From Siniperca chuatsi (Eukaryota > Chordata > Actinopteri > Centrarchiformes > Sinipercidae): 64,000 nt of DNA. The notes beneath the pieces are model-generated. The model ran no database searches. It was given only the letters and a program-made list of their open reading frames with translations, and was not told the origin of the DNA. Shown here one piece after another: positions 51,690-63,870 of the stretch. The position numbers were made by a program, and so were the translations under genes. How positions within the stretch are numbered: the first letter of the stretch is position 1; the number at the start of each line of letters is the position of its first letter. The stretch covers positions 5,647,667 to 5,711,666 of the forward strand of contig NC_058043.1 of NCBI RefSeq assembly GCF_020085105.1. Reading direction: 5' to 3'.

Positions 51690-51930
51690 AGGACTTTCCA
51701 AGTTTTTCAGGGACGCCCTGATCACATTCATGCCTGGAAGTTGTCCAGTACAAGCACAGTCTGATCTGCTGGCCACTGAGTGGTTGGGGTTAAGGGCCGT
51801 GCTCAAGGGCACCTCAGTGGTGGTAATGAGGGAGGGCCAAGCGTTGCTTTTATCCTGCTGATTGAACCGACAACCTTCCGGTCACAAGCTCGCTTCTCTA
51901 ACCTTTAGGCCACCACAGTGCCCACTTTTT
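51690..51930 (-). mobile_element. tRNA-derived SINE
   Basis: Minus strand: GTGGCCTAAAGGTTAGAGAA head (A box), GGAAGGTTGTCGGTTCAATC (B box), then GAGGTGCCCTTGAGCACGGC body. This is a well-preserved fish SINE. Confidence 0.8.
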
Positions 51931-53649
51931 AGCGATCAATCAAATATGAGGAACTTTATTTGACTTTAAACTAATCATTTGTTTTATGGAGTGTGTTGGC
52001 AACACTACATGGTAGGAAGCACAAAGGTTACCTTAAGACTAAATGGAAAGGAAAAAACAGTTAAGTGCGTCCAGCTTGGTGGCTAACTGCACACGCTAGC
52101 AGCTACCAACTTCTGAAATCATCTTAGAGATTCCTAAACTAATTTTTACTCTCACTGGAACTTGTAACATATCACGATTATCAGCTGGTTCTTTAACAGT
52201 CACATTTTCTTTCAGCTCCCACCAACCCACTGTGGACTGTGTCTCTCACGCTTACTGTCTTTCTTACTTTCGGTTTTCCTTTGAAGAAGAGTAAAAGGGA
52301 AGCTATGTCTAACCTAAACAAGGTTGCGTGTCTGCTAAATGCAGAAGTGATGCAGCATGCTGAAGATGCATGAAGCTACAAAACAATCTGCTAAAATGCT
52401 CAGATGAGTATAAATATTTGTTTTTAGGATCAAGATAAAATAATATATTTCTGCATTTCCCTCTCTCTGTGTCTCTTTCTTCTTGTAGTCCTAAAAATAA
52501 AGTCCTCTGGAAACACCACTCCACCACACTAACCCTGATCTCCCGCCCTGTTTCCACTCCACCTCCTCCTCCTCCTGGTTCGTTCCTGAAGTTCCTAGAA
52601 TCTTCCACAGTTCCAGTTTCAGGGAATGTCGGGAACGTCAAGACGCTGCCAGCTCCAAAAACTGTGGTTGGCCTCAGATGACGTCTTGTTCTTTCTGTCT
52701 CTCCACATGTAGTTCACATGTGAGATGTGCCGGACACTGTCTGTACATCCATCTCTCTGTCTGATTGGTTCACTGCATATCTGTCCAGCTGCCTTACTGG
52801 CTGAAAATAGACCTGTTTCTGCAGTGTGTGCACTCGATAGCATCAAGGTTAACATCCAATCAAATATACATCTATTACAGTTCATCAAATTGTTGAAAAC
52901 TAAATCTTTCAAATTATTTTCATGGTGTAAATTAGTAGAAAAATAAGATTATCCAGGCAAAAATGAGTGCAGTGCTTTGTGTTGCTTTCTGTTTTACACA
53001 CAGTGGCTTTAGAGCTGCAGAGAACAGAATTATCTCCCAACTCTGCAGTTCTCTTCAGCTCTTCCGAGCGTTTTTATGTCTTTTAGCTTCTTTTGGTTTT
53101 ACTGTATGTTTCAGTTGTTTCCAGCTGTGGCAGGCAGCTGTTTTCAGCAAACAAGCTCTGATAAACATTTAACAGCCAGATAATTGTCTCAGGAATTTGT
53201 GGAGATCAAACCAGAGCTAAAAGGAGAGTCAATATTACTAAGATGCCAAGTGGCTCATGCCAGCCTGAAAGCTAATGTGCATGTTAACCATGATGATGGA
53301 ACTCTATCTTTGACTAGCCACTTGCCTTAGTTATGACTTTACATCCAACTAGTTGCCTAAGTAATGGTGGTAGCTGATTTAGTTACAGACTAACTAGCAG
53401 TTACTAAGCCTCTAGTGTCGACTTTACACCCTAACTTAGAAGAGAACTTACAAATAGCTGGTGCAACCCAGTGCAGAAATCTATGTTTTTATGGATATAG
53501 CGTTAGCCATTATCACTGATATTGGTCAGGGAAATTTCAGCACAATGCCTTACGTTCTAGGAAGGAGCAGTTATCCAGATAGCTAGCTACTGTCTTGCCA
53601 TTCAGATTCACATACTGTACTTCAATCTGTATCTGGGTCTAGCAACTAT
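51931..53649. other. Intergenic, no gene seen
   Basis: Nothing recognised except short simple sequence. The region 52540-52580 holds (CCT)n. Confidence 0.4.
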
Positions 53650-53840
53650 TGTAGCTAGAGATGGAAAGAGTACTAGAATATTATACTCAAATAAAAGTAC
53701 TGTTACTTTAAAGAAATTCTACTTAAGTAAAAGTACTTGTGTAAAAATGTACTTAGTATAGATGATATACATATTGATATAAATGTACTTACATAAAAGT
53801 AAAAAGTATGTCAGTTAAAATGTACGAGTACGTTTGTGTT
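53650..53840 (+). repeat. Dispersed repeat rich in AAAAGTACT
   Basis: AGAGATGGAAAGAGTACTAG, TACTTAAGTAAAAGTACTTG and ACATAAAAGTAAAAAGTATG; the same motif family as at 35.4-35.9 kb. Confidence 0.6.
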
Positions 53841-54675
53841 AATTGATGGAAAGTTGTTAGCTAGCTAACTTGTTGAAGTTATTCTTCTTCTGGTGTTTTT
53901 GGCAGTTACCAAACAGCTTCAGGTGCATTAACACCACCCTCTGAACTGGAGTAGAGCTGAACCGGATTTGCATGCAGCTGGGAAAACCAAGACAGATGCA
54001 ATCAGATTTGTGATCTGGCCAACAGAGAAACATATATGGGGCTATGTGTAAATTAAAGTGTATTAAATCACATCTAGATTTTATGCAGATATGAGACAAT
54101 TGATGACAATGTGTAGATGCAGCCACAATGTGTGGTGAGAAACCATTAATGTAAAAATAATGTTTGCTTACAAGAAAACACCACAGTGTACCTTTAAGAC
54201 AAGTGCTATATAAATAATTAAAATTATCATTATTTCTTAAATCAAACATGCACTATTCTTCAAAAAGTCTTGTCAGTGTCTTTCAAACCAGAGGATTCAC
54301 TCTTCCCAACTACAGCACAGAAAAGTATCAAGTTATCAAGTCAAGTTTAACAATAAATAGATCCTGAGACAAAATGTTCCCAAACTGAGATGTGCCATGA
54401 GCCATGACATTAAAACATCCTGGAGCTACTGCCCTAAATAATGTAATAACCAACCGGAAAAACAGACATGTGATGAGACACTGAGGAGCACAGAAAAAAT
54501 GTCTCCACAGGGCTGAACGGGTGTTCAATCACACAAAGGAGCATCTGTGACTGTGTGTTCAGAGGCCTGCAGGGGATTAACTTCAGCTCAATAGGACAGT
54601 GTGTTTTGTTTATGTCTGTGTACAATATTGGCTATTTGACAATAGTAGCTGTGTAATTGAATGACTGTACCATAA
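53841..54675. other. Intergenic, no gene seen
   Basis: An open frame of 130 codons on the minus strand (54249-53857) resembles no family. AAGTGCTATATAAATAATTA at 54200 resembles the tail of a fish repeat. Confidence 0.4.
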
Positions 54676-54750
54676 GTGGGGCAGGCCGGTGGCTCAGCAG
54701 GTGGCGACAACTCACTCTGAGCCGGCGGCGGTTCGGCGCTCACTGTTGGC
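54676..54750 (+). mobile_element. Possible SINE head
   Basis: GCCGGTGGCTCAGCAGGTGG resembles an A box and GGCGGTTCGGCGC a B box, spaced as in tRNA-derived SINEs. Short and uncertain. Confidence 0.4.
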
Positions 54751-55164
54751 TTCTGTCCTGTGTCATCCGCTTTATTCCTACAGAATTAACTGTGAAATGT
54801 CATGAAAATAATCTTCAAAGGAAGAACGTTTGATTATGCCACAAACATTAGAAAATTGTATCAGGAGCAAATTTAAATGTCAGAGCATCTTTTCAGTGAA
54901 AATTTATCGTGCTAATACACGCACTCCTTTTCTTCAGAACTCTGTCTTCCTCTGTGGTGCTGATTCCTGTGGTGTTCCTGCACTGCACTGTTAAAGATGA
55001 TAGGTGGGTGCCCTTTTCTTTGCCTATTCCACTCTGGTGGCTAACGTTGCTCATGCTAACTATATAGTTCTTTTAGCTTCAAACTAAATCATCATTGTGA
55101 AAAGCATCACCTCCTGCAGCCACAATTGTACTGATGTCACTTAGTCCATTGCATTAATTATATA
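54751..55164. other. Intergenic, no gene seen
   Basis: No recognised feature. Confidence 0.4.
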
Positions 55165-55295
55165 TAACCTTAAAACCCACGCAGACACAGAGAGAACATG
55201 CAAATTCCACAGAGAAAGAATCCAGTCGGCTGTTGGGTTTGCACCCAGTACTTTCATGCTGTGTGAGCCACTCTAAGACTCTAAGTGCTATGACA
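55165..55295 (-). mobile_element. SINE fragment
   Basis: ACGCAGACACAGAGAGAACA and TGCAAATTCCACAGAGAAAG on the plus strand are the reverse of the GTGTGGAGTTTGCATGTTCT part of a common fish SINE; TTTGCACCCAGTACTTTC is the B-box area. Confidence 0.65.
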
Positions 55296-56727
55296 TTAGC
55301 ACTATATGAAAAAACATTGCCCCCTCATTCCTTTCAGTAAGACCACTGTGGCAAAATTTTTAACCTGGCTCAACTTTACCGACAACACACTGCATTGGCC
55401 AATTAAATGGATTGATTTGGCTACATTCCTGGTAGATTATTTTGTGACACAGCCCCTTGCATTTTTTTAACGCAGAGCTGTTTTCTGTCTGAACGCCTCT
55501 GAAGTCACTTCAATCTAACAAAATTATCCAGCATGTAGCACAGAAAAAGGATGTGTTGGGTCCAAAATATATATTTTGTTTAGTAATCATAGACAAGTGA
55601 AGAGTTTATGAGAGCAATCCTGCAGTTTGTTGTCTGGTACTACATTATCATCAACACAAGATGCATCAAGACAACATTGTTTCTGCAAATTCACAGGTCA
55701 AAGTTAAGCAAAAGTGAAGTTTAACCTAAGATAAAATGCATCCAAGAATTCATTAAAAAATTTAACTTTTAGGGAATGACACAGTAGCAGATATTCATAG
55801 ACACTGGTGTGATTTAACCCTGCCATGTAGCTGTAACGTCATGCTTCACTGGATTCAGGAGTTTTGATGTGCGGGAAGTCATGTCATCATCTAAACACTT
55901 CTATAATTTGGTGATTGGTCCGACCAACTTTTCTTAATGGCTGTTTTCAAGACAAAATCTCAAAGGTTTCTGAGGCTACACCTCCTTCTGTGGCAGGACA
56001 GAGCTACTAGACACCATCTGCATATGGAAAATGTCTAAAGAACTGTATATTGTCTAAAACAGAGTGAGAGACAGACTGTTCTTCACACCTCTCTGCTGAC
56101 ATGAATGGTGTTTTTGCAAGGCGTCCTGTATGTGTGACCTGCGGTCTGCATGCAACAAGATCTCAACACTTTCGAAATGCAGGGTCCAGAGCGTCCTATA
56201 CTTTCTATTATGAAGCAGAAAGAGGAAGAGAGAGCAGGCAGTTGGGGGATGGAGGCCTCTTCCTCTTCCTCCCATTCGTCCTGTTGCAGTCATGAATGAG
56301 CAGGTTCCTGGCAGACTGAATGGAGAAGTAGTGTGTGTGTGTCCAGAGTGCAGACAGTTATCATTCATGCTTTTCATTTATTCAATACATGTGTGTATGA
56401 ATGTCATTTTGTCATTACATTTGTCTTTCCCTTCTGCTTGATGACATTTAACCCACGTTAGGCACAAATCTTTTAGCTCCAGTACAGAGTTCGGAAAATT
56501 TGCACACTCGAAATTGACCCGTCACACTGAAAAACACAGACCTGAACCCAATCAGGCCAGAAAAGGCTTTGAGCACTCACTGTTTGCTGATGACCCTCCT
56601 CTAATTACTGTTAGTACAGCATAGAGTACTGGGGCCAGATGCATAAAAGTGTGTAGGTTCATGACTAAAACTCTGTGTACGCACAAAGACAGAAACATGG
56701 AAATATGCACGCTTCTGTTTTCCTTCC
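55296..56727. other. Intergenic, no gene seen
   Basis: No recognised exon or repeat. Confidence 0.4.
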
Positions 56728-56895
56728 ATTCATCCAGCCACTAATCTGGGCTGGTGCATCCTTTGCCTCAGCCACGTCCTCCAGGTGTTTCTGGGTGATC
56801 CCGACGCATTCCTACACCAGATGGGATATGTAATCCCTTCAGCGTGTTCTGGGTCTGCTCCTTGGTTTCCTCCCAGTTGGGTGTCACCAAGTGAC
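56728..56895 (-). mobile_element. RTE/Rex3-like LINE 3' end scrap
   Basis: Minus strand: AACTGGGAGGAAACCAAGGA, CAGAACACGCTGAAGGGATT and ATATCCCATCTGGTGTAGGA are the same C-terminal region as in the relic at 45.8 kb, followed by the CACCTGGAGGACGTGGCTGA part. Confidence 0.7.
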
Positions 56896-57139
56896 TCTTT
56901 CAATGTGAAAGAGCAGCAGTTTCCAACCTGTCATATTTGAGGGTAAGTCCAAATGCAAAGGAAAGTCATTTCAGCTGCTTGTATCCGTGATCAAATTCTT
57001 TACCTGTCATTTTGTAAATAAACGTTTTCTGTAGGTTACCTACAGTATCTACCAGGGATATTGTAATCACTATCACTAAACATCAGAAAATATAATCAAT
57101 GATTTAGTTTATTGCAAAACAGACTCACAAAGTTCTTCA

Positions 57140-57235
57140 CAATACATTTTGTACAGACTTTCATGGTACCCAGACATCATCTAGTTCCACCAAGAGGTGG
57201 ACCTTTTTGTTTTTAGTGAAATATCTCAACAAATG
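57140..57235 (+). repeat. Left part of the TTAGCATGCTAAC repeat
   Basis: CATCATCTAGTTCCACCAAG and GTGAAATATCTCAACAAATG are the left part of the repeat whose right part continues at 57985. Confidence 0.5.
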
Positions 57236-57984
57236 AAGTTATTATAACTAAGGTTCAGAAACAAGACCATGCCTCTCTCTCTCTCACTAATCCAATCACC
57301 TGTGCCTCGCTAATTCAATCACCACAACTTACGAGTGTTCATTTTTGCTTAGACTCACACGTTACTTGAATCTAGTTAACAGTTAGATTCACTTACTGAG
57401 CTCATTTGAACCCATCCAAACCTACTAACCAAAGATTAGCCCACCATGCTTCACCACAAGACCCTCTCTTCACCACCGAACTAGGCAGAGTTGCTTCTGG
57501 TTCCACCACCATCTCCGCCAAGCTCTGTCCAAGCCAGGGATTTCTCCCAAACTATACTCACTCCTTCCACATTAGAGCCGCTTCAACTGCTTCCAGATAA
57601 GGAATCCCAGACCACACCATCAAAATTCTTGGTCACTGGTCTTTCCAAACTTACCATAGCTACATCCACAGCCACCTCCGCGACATCCAAAAAGCCTCTT
57701 CTCACCTAGTCCAGTGAAGTTAACTTTGGGGGATGATGAAGCAGAAAGCTCATCGAGACCTGCCCCCACACTGAGTCTCGACCCCCGGCTTCCTAGCCAC
57801 TCCAGCTACATCACGACTCTAATCGGACCCTGTTTATCCCCATGCAATCGACCCCCTTCATCCTTCTCCTCGACCCCTAATCATCCCACTGTACACGACC
57901 CTCATCCTATCCTTCCAGAATCCTAATACCAATCCAAATAAACTACCTTTTATTCCGCCCCAAATGGCGTGGTCTTTGTTAGTT
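57236..57984 (+). mobile_element. C-rich inserted segment of unknown type
   Basis: Splits the repeat at 57140/58445. From 57370 to 57960 the plus strand is rich in C and poor in G and has overlapping open frames (64, 72 and 70 codons) with Pro/Ser/Thr-rich products. AATAAA lies at 57937-57942, near its end. It could be an LTR or a retroelement end. I cannot name it. Confidence 0.45.
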
Positions 57985-58445
57985 AACAGTTGGATGGATT
58001 GCCATGATGGCACAGATATTTATGGTGCCCCAAGGATGAATCCTAATGACTTTAGTAATCTCCTGACTTTTGCGCCACCAGAAGGTCAAAGTTTTCACTT
58101 ATGCAGTGAAATTCCTCAACCCTATTGGATGGGTTTGGATGGATCTTTGGATCTCTTAAGTTTTCATCTTTTGCCAACATGAGGTCAAAATTATAATTTG
58201 TCCAATACTTTGGTTTATGACCAAATAGCTGCTTAACTAATGACATGCCCTCATCAGCTGTATTTTGTTCATTGCTAATTAGCAAATGTTAGCATGCTAA
58301 CATGCTAAACTAAAATGGTGACCATAGAAAACATTACCTGTTAAACATCAGCATATTAAAATTGTTATTGTATGCATGTTAGCATACTGACATTAGCATT
58401 TAGCTCAAAGCACCACTGTGCCCTAAGTACAGCCTCACAGGGCAT
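57985..58445 (+). repeat. Right part of the TTAGCATGCTAAC repeat
   Basis: TTGGATGGATTGCCATGATG, TTTGGTTTATGACCAAATAG, TGCTAATTAGCAAATGTTAG and TTTAGCTCAAAGCACCACTG follow the order of a very common percomorph repeat. Other fragments are at 6.73, 41.2, 43.7 and 60.2 kb. Confidence 0.7.
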
Positions 58446-59169
58446 GGATTTAGACTCTTAAGCTGGTATTAATAAAACAAGACTATGTATGGGAAACAGT
58501 TTATGCATGGTTTTTGTGCATACACAGTGTTTACACATCTGGACCCTGGCATCTGAATTCAACTCTGAACCAGCTAAAATTTCAGATTTTAAACTAACTG
58601 GCCATAAACTGGTACATTCAAATCTCCCATTGCCCAATTCACTTTGACATTTCAGCAATCACAAAAGACAAAGGGTAGTCTTTTGCAACAGTGACATTTA
58701 TAGATTTTTTTCAGCAGAAGTGATGCAGATAAAGATCTTACTGGTGTGTATCAAAAGCCTTATAGTGAAATTTACTGAGTCTGTCTGACAGTGCAGCTTC
58801 CTCCCCTACCAAAGAGCTCTTAAAGTAACAGCATGATCGCTAAAGGCCCTGAGGGTGTAGACTTTTCCTTATCAGCTCTCAAATGTTCCTCTGCTCCACA
58901 CGAAAGTCGACTAATACCCCATAAAGCAGAGTACCATGCACAGCACAGACTCAACTCAAGCGCTGATTAACAACTGACATACTGTGTCATTCAAAACAAC
59001 AGTACACAGCTTCTTCTGTATAAGTAATTGACAAAAAAAATAATTTAATGATGGACAATAAAGAAAATAAATACAATTAAATGTTTTGTATATTATGTTT
59101 CCATGAACTTTATAAACATTTCTAAGTTGCAACACCATCATAAGGCATTTGACATATGTGTGGGTTTTT
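58446..59169. other. Intergenic, no gene seen
   Basis: AT-rich, no recognised feature. Confidence 0.4.
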
Positions 59170-59345
59170 TTAATAGTTTTGGGGGGATTTTTTATGCCTT
59201 TATTCAATAGTTTCAGTAAAAGAATATAGACAATAAGGGGAGAGAGAGAGAGAAATGGAGGATGACATGCAACAAAGCTACTGGCTGGACACAAACTGGG
59301 GTTCTGTTTAATCATCTGCGGTTCTGTGTTTTTTAAATCCAACAT
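59170..59345 (-). mobile_element. Worn SINE of the same family as at 63.7 kb
   Basis: GGGGGGATTTTTTATGCC, GGGGAGAGAGAGAGAGAAAT and GGAGGATGACATGCAACAAA, then AAACTGGGGTTCTG, correspond to the reversed SINE at 63.67-63.87 kb. Confidence 0.65.
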
Positions 59346-59864
59346 CAGTTATGGCAAGAAATCCCCATGGGGGAAAAAATCGTATTTCAAGGTCAAATAT
59401 CCTTTTCGCTGCTCGATCTTACACAGTGCCATTGGCCCCCAGACTTCCTCTTTTAGCTAAAACTTGAATGAGTTGCTTCCTGGCAAACTGTGTTTCTGCA
59501 TGCAAGTGTGTATGCACAAGTGTGAATGTGTCTGTCTGTGTGTATATAAGTGTGTGCGTCCTTATCTTTCTCACTTTAAGGTGGTTTGTTCTGCTCTTTT
59601 AGCTACTACTACTGTTATATGACAGCAGTAGTAATATTTAGTGAATAACTTCACAGTCCTGCACATTTTCAGTGATAACATCATCTCATTTGCAGCTCTT
59701 CTGCTGCATTTTTGTCAGTTTCAACAGCAGAGGACTCATCACACTGGCATCGTGTCTGCTGTCACTGATAATCTGTAGCTTTTTTGTTACAGCTCCAACT
59801 GTTTGTCTTTATCATGACTCTCTCACTCTTTCATAGCCTCTTTCATGTTTGTCTGTTGTCTAAG

Positions 59865-60202
59865 TGTCACAATTCGAGGTACTAGGCAACAAAAAAGAGA
59901 ACAGAAATGCGGACAGGCTGAGCAAAGCAGGGTACTCGCACTTTACTAAAATCAGTAGTCTATGAATGGGTTTACCCAGGTAACAGGCAGGTTTACAGGA
60001 CAGGGCCAGGATACTGACCGGCAGGTACAGGCAGGGGGCAGGCATACTGTATAGTGTGGGGCTAAATGAGAAAACAAGAAACAGATGTGGCGATCAGGCC
60101 GGGCGGGAAACTCTGCAGGTATCTGGTGGACAGGCGGGGAATGATCAAAAGAGTTCAATAATAGATGCAGGGGTTCGGGGAGGGCAAGGGTCATCATGAC
60201 AC
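59865..60202. mobile_element. LTR- or MITE-like repeat with TGTCAC / TGACAC ends
   Basis: Starts TGTCACAATTCGAGGTACTA and ends GGGTCATCATGACAC, giving short inverted TGTCA...TGACA ends. I recognise both ends from a common fish repeat. No clear target duplication. Confidence 0.45.
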
Positions 60203-60224
60203 AAAATCAGGGGAACATGAATGT

Positions 60225-60665
60225 CTGTATTCAGTTTCATGGCAATCCATCCAATAACTGTCAGCACAATTTCTAGTCTGTGCATTAAACCACTGCAGAA
60301 GAAGAAGAGGACACAACGAGATGACGTCATTAAAAGAGCTCCAGTCAAAGCTCAAATGATGGAAAACCATGCGGAAAACATGATGGAAATATGATCAATA
60401 AAGTCAGTAGGATACATTATCTGGGGACCACAAATGTCCATACCATCAAGTAGATTTTGAGATAGCGTATTGGTGGTGCTTGATGAAAAGTCTGGGATCA
60501 CCAAAGTCAGTAGGATTCATCCTCTGAAGACCATGTATATCTGACCAAATTTAGTTTCAATCCAAGTAATAAATATTGAGATATTTCAGTCTGGACCAAA
60601 GCGGTGGACTGACCGGCTGACAGACAGACATTGTTGTCCCTAGAGCTGCTAGCATGGCTGAAAAT
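60225..60665. repeat. Composite of TTAGCATGCTAAC-family fragments
   Basis: CATGGCAATCCATCCAATAA, AAGTCAGTAGGATTCATCC, GATATTTCAGTCTGGACCAA and GAGCTGCTAGCATGGCTG are typical blocks of the family also at 41.2, 43.7 and 58 kb. Confidence 0.65.
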
Positions 60666-61203
60666 GGCAGACATTATGCTCTCCATCACTGCAGCTTTTT
60701 CTGTGCTAGCCAATCCAATCAGAAGAGTTGAGCATTTACAAATAACAGTACAAATAGAGGAATGGCTAGTAGTTATTGTTGATATTTTTTGCAACAGACA
60801 GAATTAACCACAAAATAAACTACAAACATCCAGCTTGGAGGAATTTATGTTATTTCTGTTTTTGATTGAACAAAGCTGCTGCTGAATGTTATCAACACAT
60901 GAGGGACTCAATTACACATTGCCTAGCAACGGCAAGACTGCCAAAAATGCATCAGTGTGATGGGAATCAGAGCTGCATGGAGACTTTGTGTTTGTGCATC
61001 GATGTTTTTAGGCATCCAGATTGATCGTCCCATGAGGCCACCACAACTGCCATCTTGGTTACTATGGTTACAGATGTAGCTGAGAGAGCAGCCTGTGTTT
61101 ACCTGCTCATACACACACAGTACTCAGTTCACTCTTTCGTTACATGTACCAGTCATACAAGGTTCAGCTTAATTCAGTTTCTTTATTATAGATTGTAATG
61201 GGC
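60666..61203. other. Intergenic, no gene seen
   Basis: No recognised feature. Confidence 0.4.
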
Positions 61204-61330
61204 TGTGTGTGTGTGTGTGTTTGTTCGTGTTGGGGGTTAGGTGTTGTTTCTGAGGGAAAACCACTTTCTCAAACGGTTTCTCCACTTAAAGAGAATTCAG
61301 GAGTTTCAGTAACTGTGAGACCAGGCGAGT

Positions 61331-61399
<69 letters not shown>

Positions 61400-61518
61400 T
61401 GGTGGGTACAGGCAGGAGGAAATGGGATGTGTGTGTGGAGTCAAGTGATAGTGTGTGTTTGTGTGTGATCAGATACTCTGTGTTGCATTATACCACCAGC
61501 TTTCTTATCAATGAGCTT

Positions 61519-61579
<61 letters not shown>

Positions 61580-61702
61580 AGGACAGCAGTATGTTGTTGC
61601 TGATAGCACTCTGGTGATGAACAGTTCTGTTTTCCATTGATTGCCATTCGGGATTCACTTATCTGTCCTGACACAGCAGGCGACTGATTATACACACACA
61701 CT

Positions 61703-61736
<34 letters not shown>

Positions 61737-61738
61737 CA
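61204..61738. repeat. Cluster of four GT/AC microsatellites
   Basis: GT runs at 61204-61220, 61336-61397 (31 units) and 61524-61578 (27 units), then an interrupted AC run at 61692-61738 in opposite orientation. Confidence 0.9.
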
Positions 61739-62429
61739 AGCAACTGATTTCCTTTCTGTTGAAACACAACGATACACAGACTTAACTGCAGCAGGAGGTT
61801 AAAAATCAACCAGTTAGCCAATATCTGATGATGTCATTATTACAGTAAGACTGTGAAAAAAACTACTAATTCATTTTTTGTTGTTTAAACAAAACTGATG
61901 TGTTGGACATTTTACATGTCAGTTTTCTTCTTTCCAGTTTCCAGCTGCTGTCATATGAATTACAATGTCTTCATTTATAAATACAAAGGGAATGGATGGC
62001 AAGTTGTGCATGCATGTAGTTTGTACAATGTGTCTAATAAAAAAAGGAGTAGAAGTAGAATTAGAAAATGCATTAAGGTTTAAGAAAATGTCAGGGGGCC
62101 AAAAGCCAAACAAGGATGTCGACTTCACATAAACCTCTCCTGACCTGTCTGTGTACTCTTTGTTTGAAACACACACACATATTTGTTCTTATGAACCCAT
62201 GCATATCAATCTGCTTTTGTTTTTTAATGCATGCCAACTCTCCACACACACCACTGGAAATTTGAAATGTTATGTATGTATGTGTGTGTGTGTTTAGATC
62301 TGTAAATATTTTACAGATGATTTCTGTTCTCAGATCAGCTGATGGAGCCTCAGGATCTGAACTCTTTCAGGTTAAACTGTTTTGACACTTTCTCACTCCA
62401 CTCTTAAGTAAAATGTAAAAGCATTCTTT
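61739..62429. other. Intergenic, no gene seen
   Basis: AAAAAAGGAGTAGAAGTAGA near 62040 is simple-sequence like. Nothing else recognised. Confidence 0.4.
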
Positions 62430-63290
62430 CCTAAATCAAAAACTGCCAGAGCCAACACAGATAGCTGTGTTTTGATAATACCTAAGCAAGGTAAAGCCCA
62501 GAGGAACTCAAAACTACCAATTAGTTTGCAATGTGTGGACAATAAAATATTGGCTTTTAGCTAAGTTATTAGATCCTATTCTAGTCCCACATTAATATAG
62601 GAAAGCGTTCAACCAAATCGAATGGAAATACATGTTCAACGTTTTGAAGTGTTTCTCTTTGGGCAATATATTTATAAGTTGGGTGAAATTACTGCATACC
62701 TCTCCACAAGCAATGGTTATGGCTAATGGTTTCACATCACTGCGGTTTACTCTTGGGTGTGGTACTCGTCAAGGTTGTCCACTGTCCCCACTTTTTTATT
62801 ATTTCGTTGTATGCGGATGATAGACTGCTATTTCTCTGCAACCCTAAACAATCATTTCCAGCTATGCTAGAAACAATTAATGAATTTGGTAGTCTTACTG
62901 GCTATAAGATCAATGTGGGTAAACCTACTGCTCTCCCACTGGGAGGTAGTGGAGATTCAAATAACAGCATAACATCTCTATTAATATAATTAGTTCTACA
63001 ATGGCTTTGAATATCTGGGGATCCATATCTTCTTCTTCTTGTTTTGACCCTGGTTTTAAAGAGTGGAACACATTTGGAATTCAGGTGATAAATGATCTCT
63101 GTGAACAAGAAGAGTATGGGCTACCTAAGATATACTTTTTAAGATTCTTACAAATTCTAAGTTTTTTAAACTCAGTACCCCATTATAAGGAAGGTTATGG
63201 ACCGGAGCAGATTGAGGTACTCATTCACCAGGTCTGCCTATGTGCATTTAATGTGGCCCTGAAATTTCCCCTGTAATTAGCATCAGCATC
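62430..63290 (+). mobile_element. L1-like LINE reverse-transcriptase relic with internal deletion
   Basis: From about 62450 worn blocks match VLIIPKQGK, PISL and VDNKILA of the RT N-terminus. Then VLKCFSLGNIFISWVKLLH and LGCGTRQGCPLSPLF follow, and after a frameshift LYADDRLLFL, with the catalytic YADD at 62810-62821. TINEFGSLTGYKINVGK and YLGIHI-like blocks come next, and a later part reads LPKIYFLRFLQILSF. The RQGCPLSP and YADD motifs are only about eight codons apart, much closer than in intact L1-type elements. Dead copy. Confidence 0.85.
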
Positions 63291-63669
63291 CAACATCCAT
63301 CCAACCATTTTTCATAAAGTAATGCTTTCCCTACTTCCAAACCCAAAACATAAGAGCTTCATGTCTATTGATACTAATACTAACCTTAGGACCAGCAGAA
63401 CGGTGCAAAATGTCCGAACTTTCAAGGTCTAAAACTGTGATTGGTCCTCACAAAGATAAGAAAGAAAGTTCAACAGTATACACAAAAACACATTTGCATT
63501 AGTTGTTTGGCAGCTGTATTTCTTACAGTCATCCCCTTGAAGACCCTACACAGCCATAGTATACCAGGTGTTTTCACTTTTGTGTGATTAGACCTCTTCT
63601 CAGGATTGTGTATGCATCTAGACTGTGATTCATTAATTGACATCAACCCTCACTCTCCATCACATGATT
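63291..63669. other. Intergenic, no gene seen
   Basis: No recognised feature. Confidence 0.4.
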
Positions 63670-63870
63670 GATTTTTTTAAAGATAGTTTTTTGGGGTATT
63701 TTACTTTTATTGGTCAGTGATAGCTGCAGACAGAGACAGGAAAGGCGGGAAAGAGAGAAGGGATGACATGCAGCAAAGGGCTGTGGGATGGAATCAAACC
63801 CGGGCCACTCCGGTAAGAACTCAGCCTTAGTGGTACGCACTCTACCAGGTGAGCTACCAGGGCCCCACCT
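63670..63870 (-). mobile_element. tRNA-derived SINE
   Basis: Minus strand: GGCCCTGGTAGCTCACCTGG (A box) and GGCCCGGGTTTGATTCC (B box; plus strand 63790-63801), then CCCTTTGCTGCATGTCATCC and the CTCTCTTTCCCGCC body, ending in TTTTTTAAA-type AT. Best-preserved SINE in the window. Its tRNA-like head is not a functional tRNA gene. Confidence 0.85.

Noticed and set aside
53857-54249. 130-codon open frame on the minus strand
   Set aside because: No family resemblance; lies in AT-rich DNA ending in a repeat-like tail.
61204-61738. Regular repeat-spacer pattern suggesting an array
   Set aside because: The repeats are plain GT/AC microsatellites; there is no CRISPR in a fish nuclear genome.
63780-63865. 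tRNA-like sequence on the minus strand
   Set aside because: A and B boxes are present but the body continues into a typical SINE; the arms do not form a complete tRNA.
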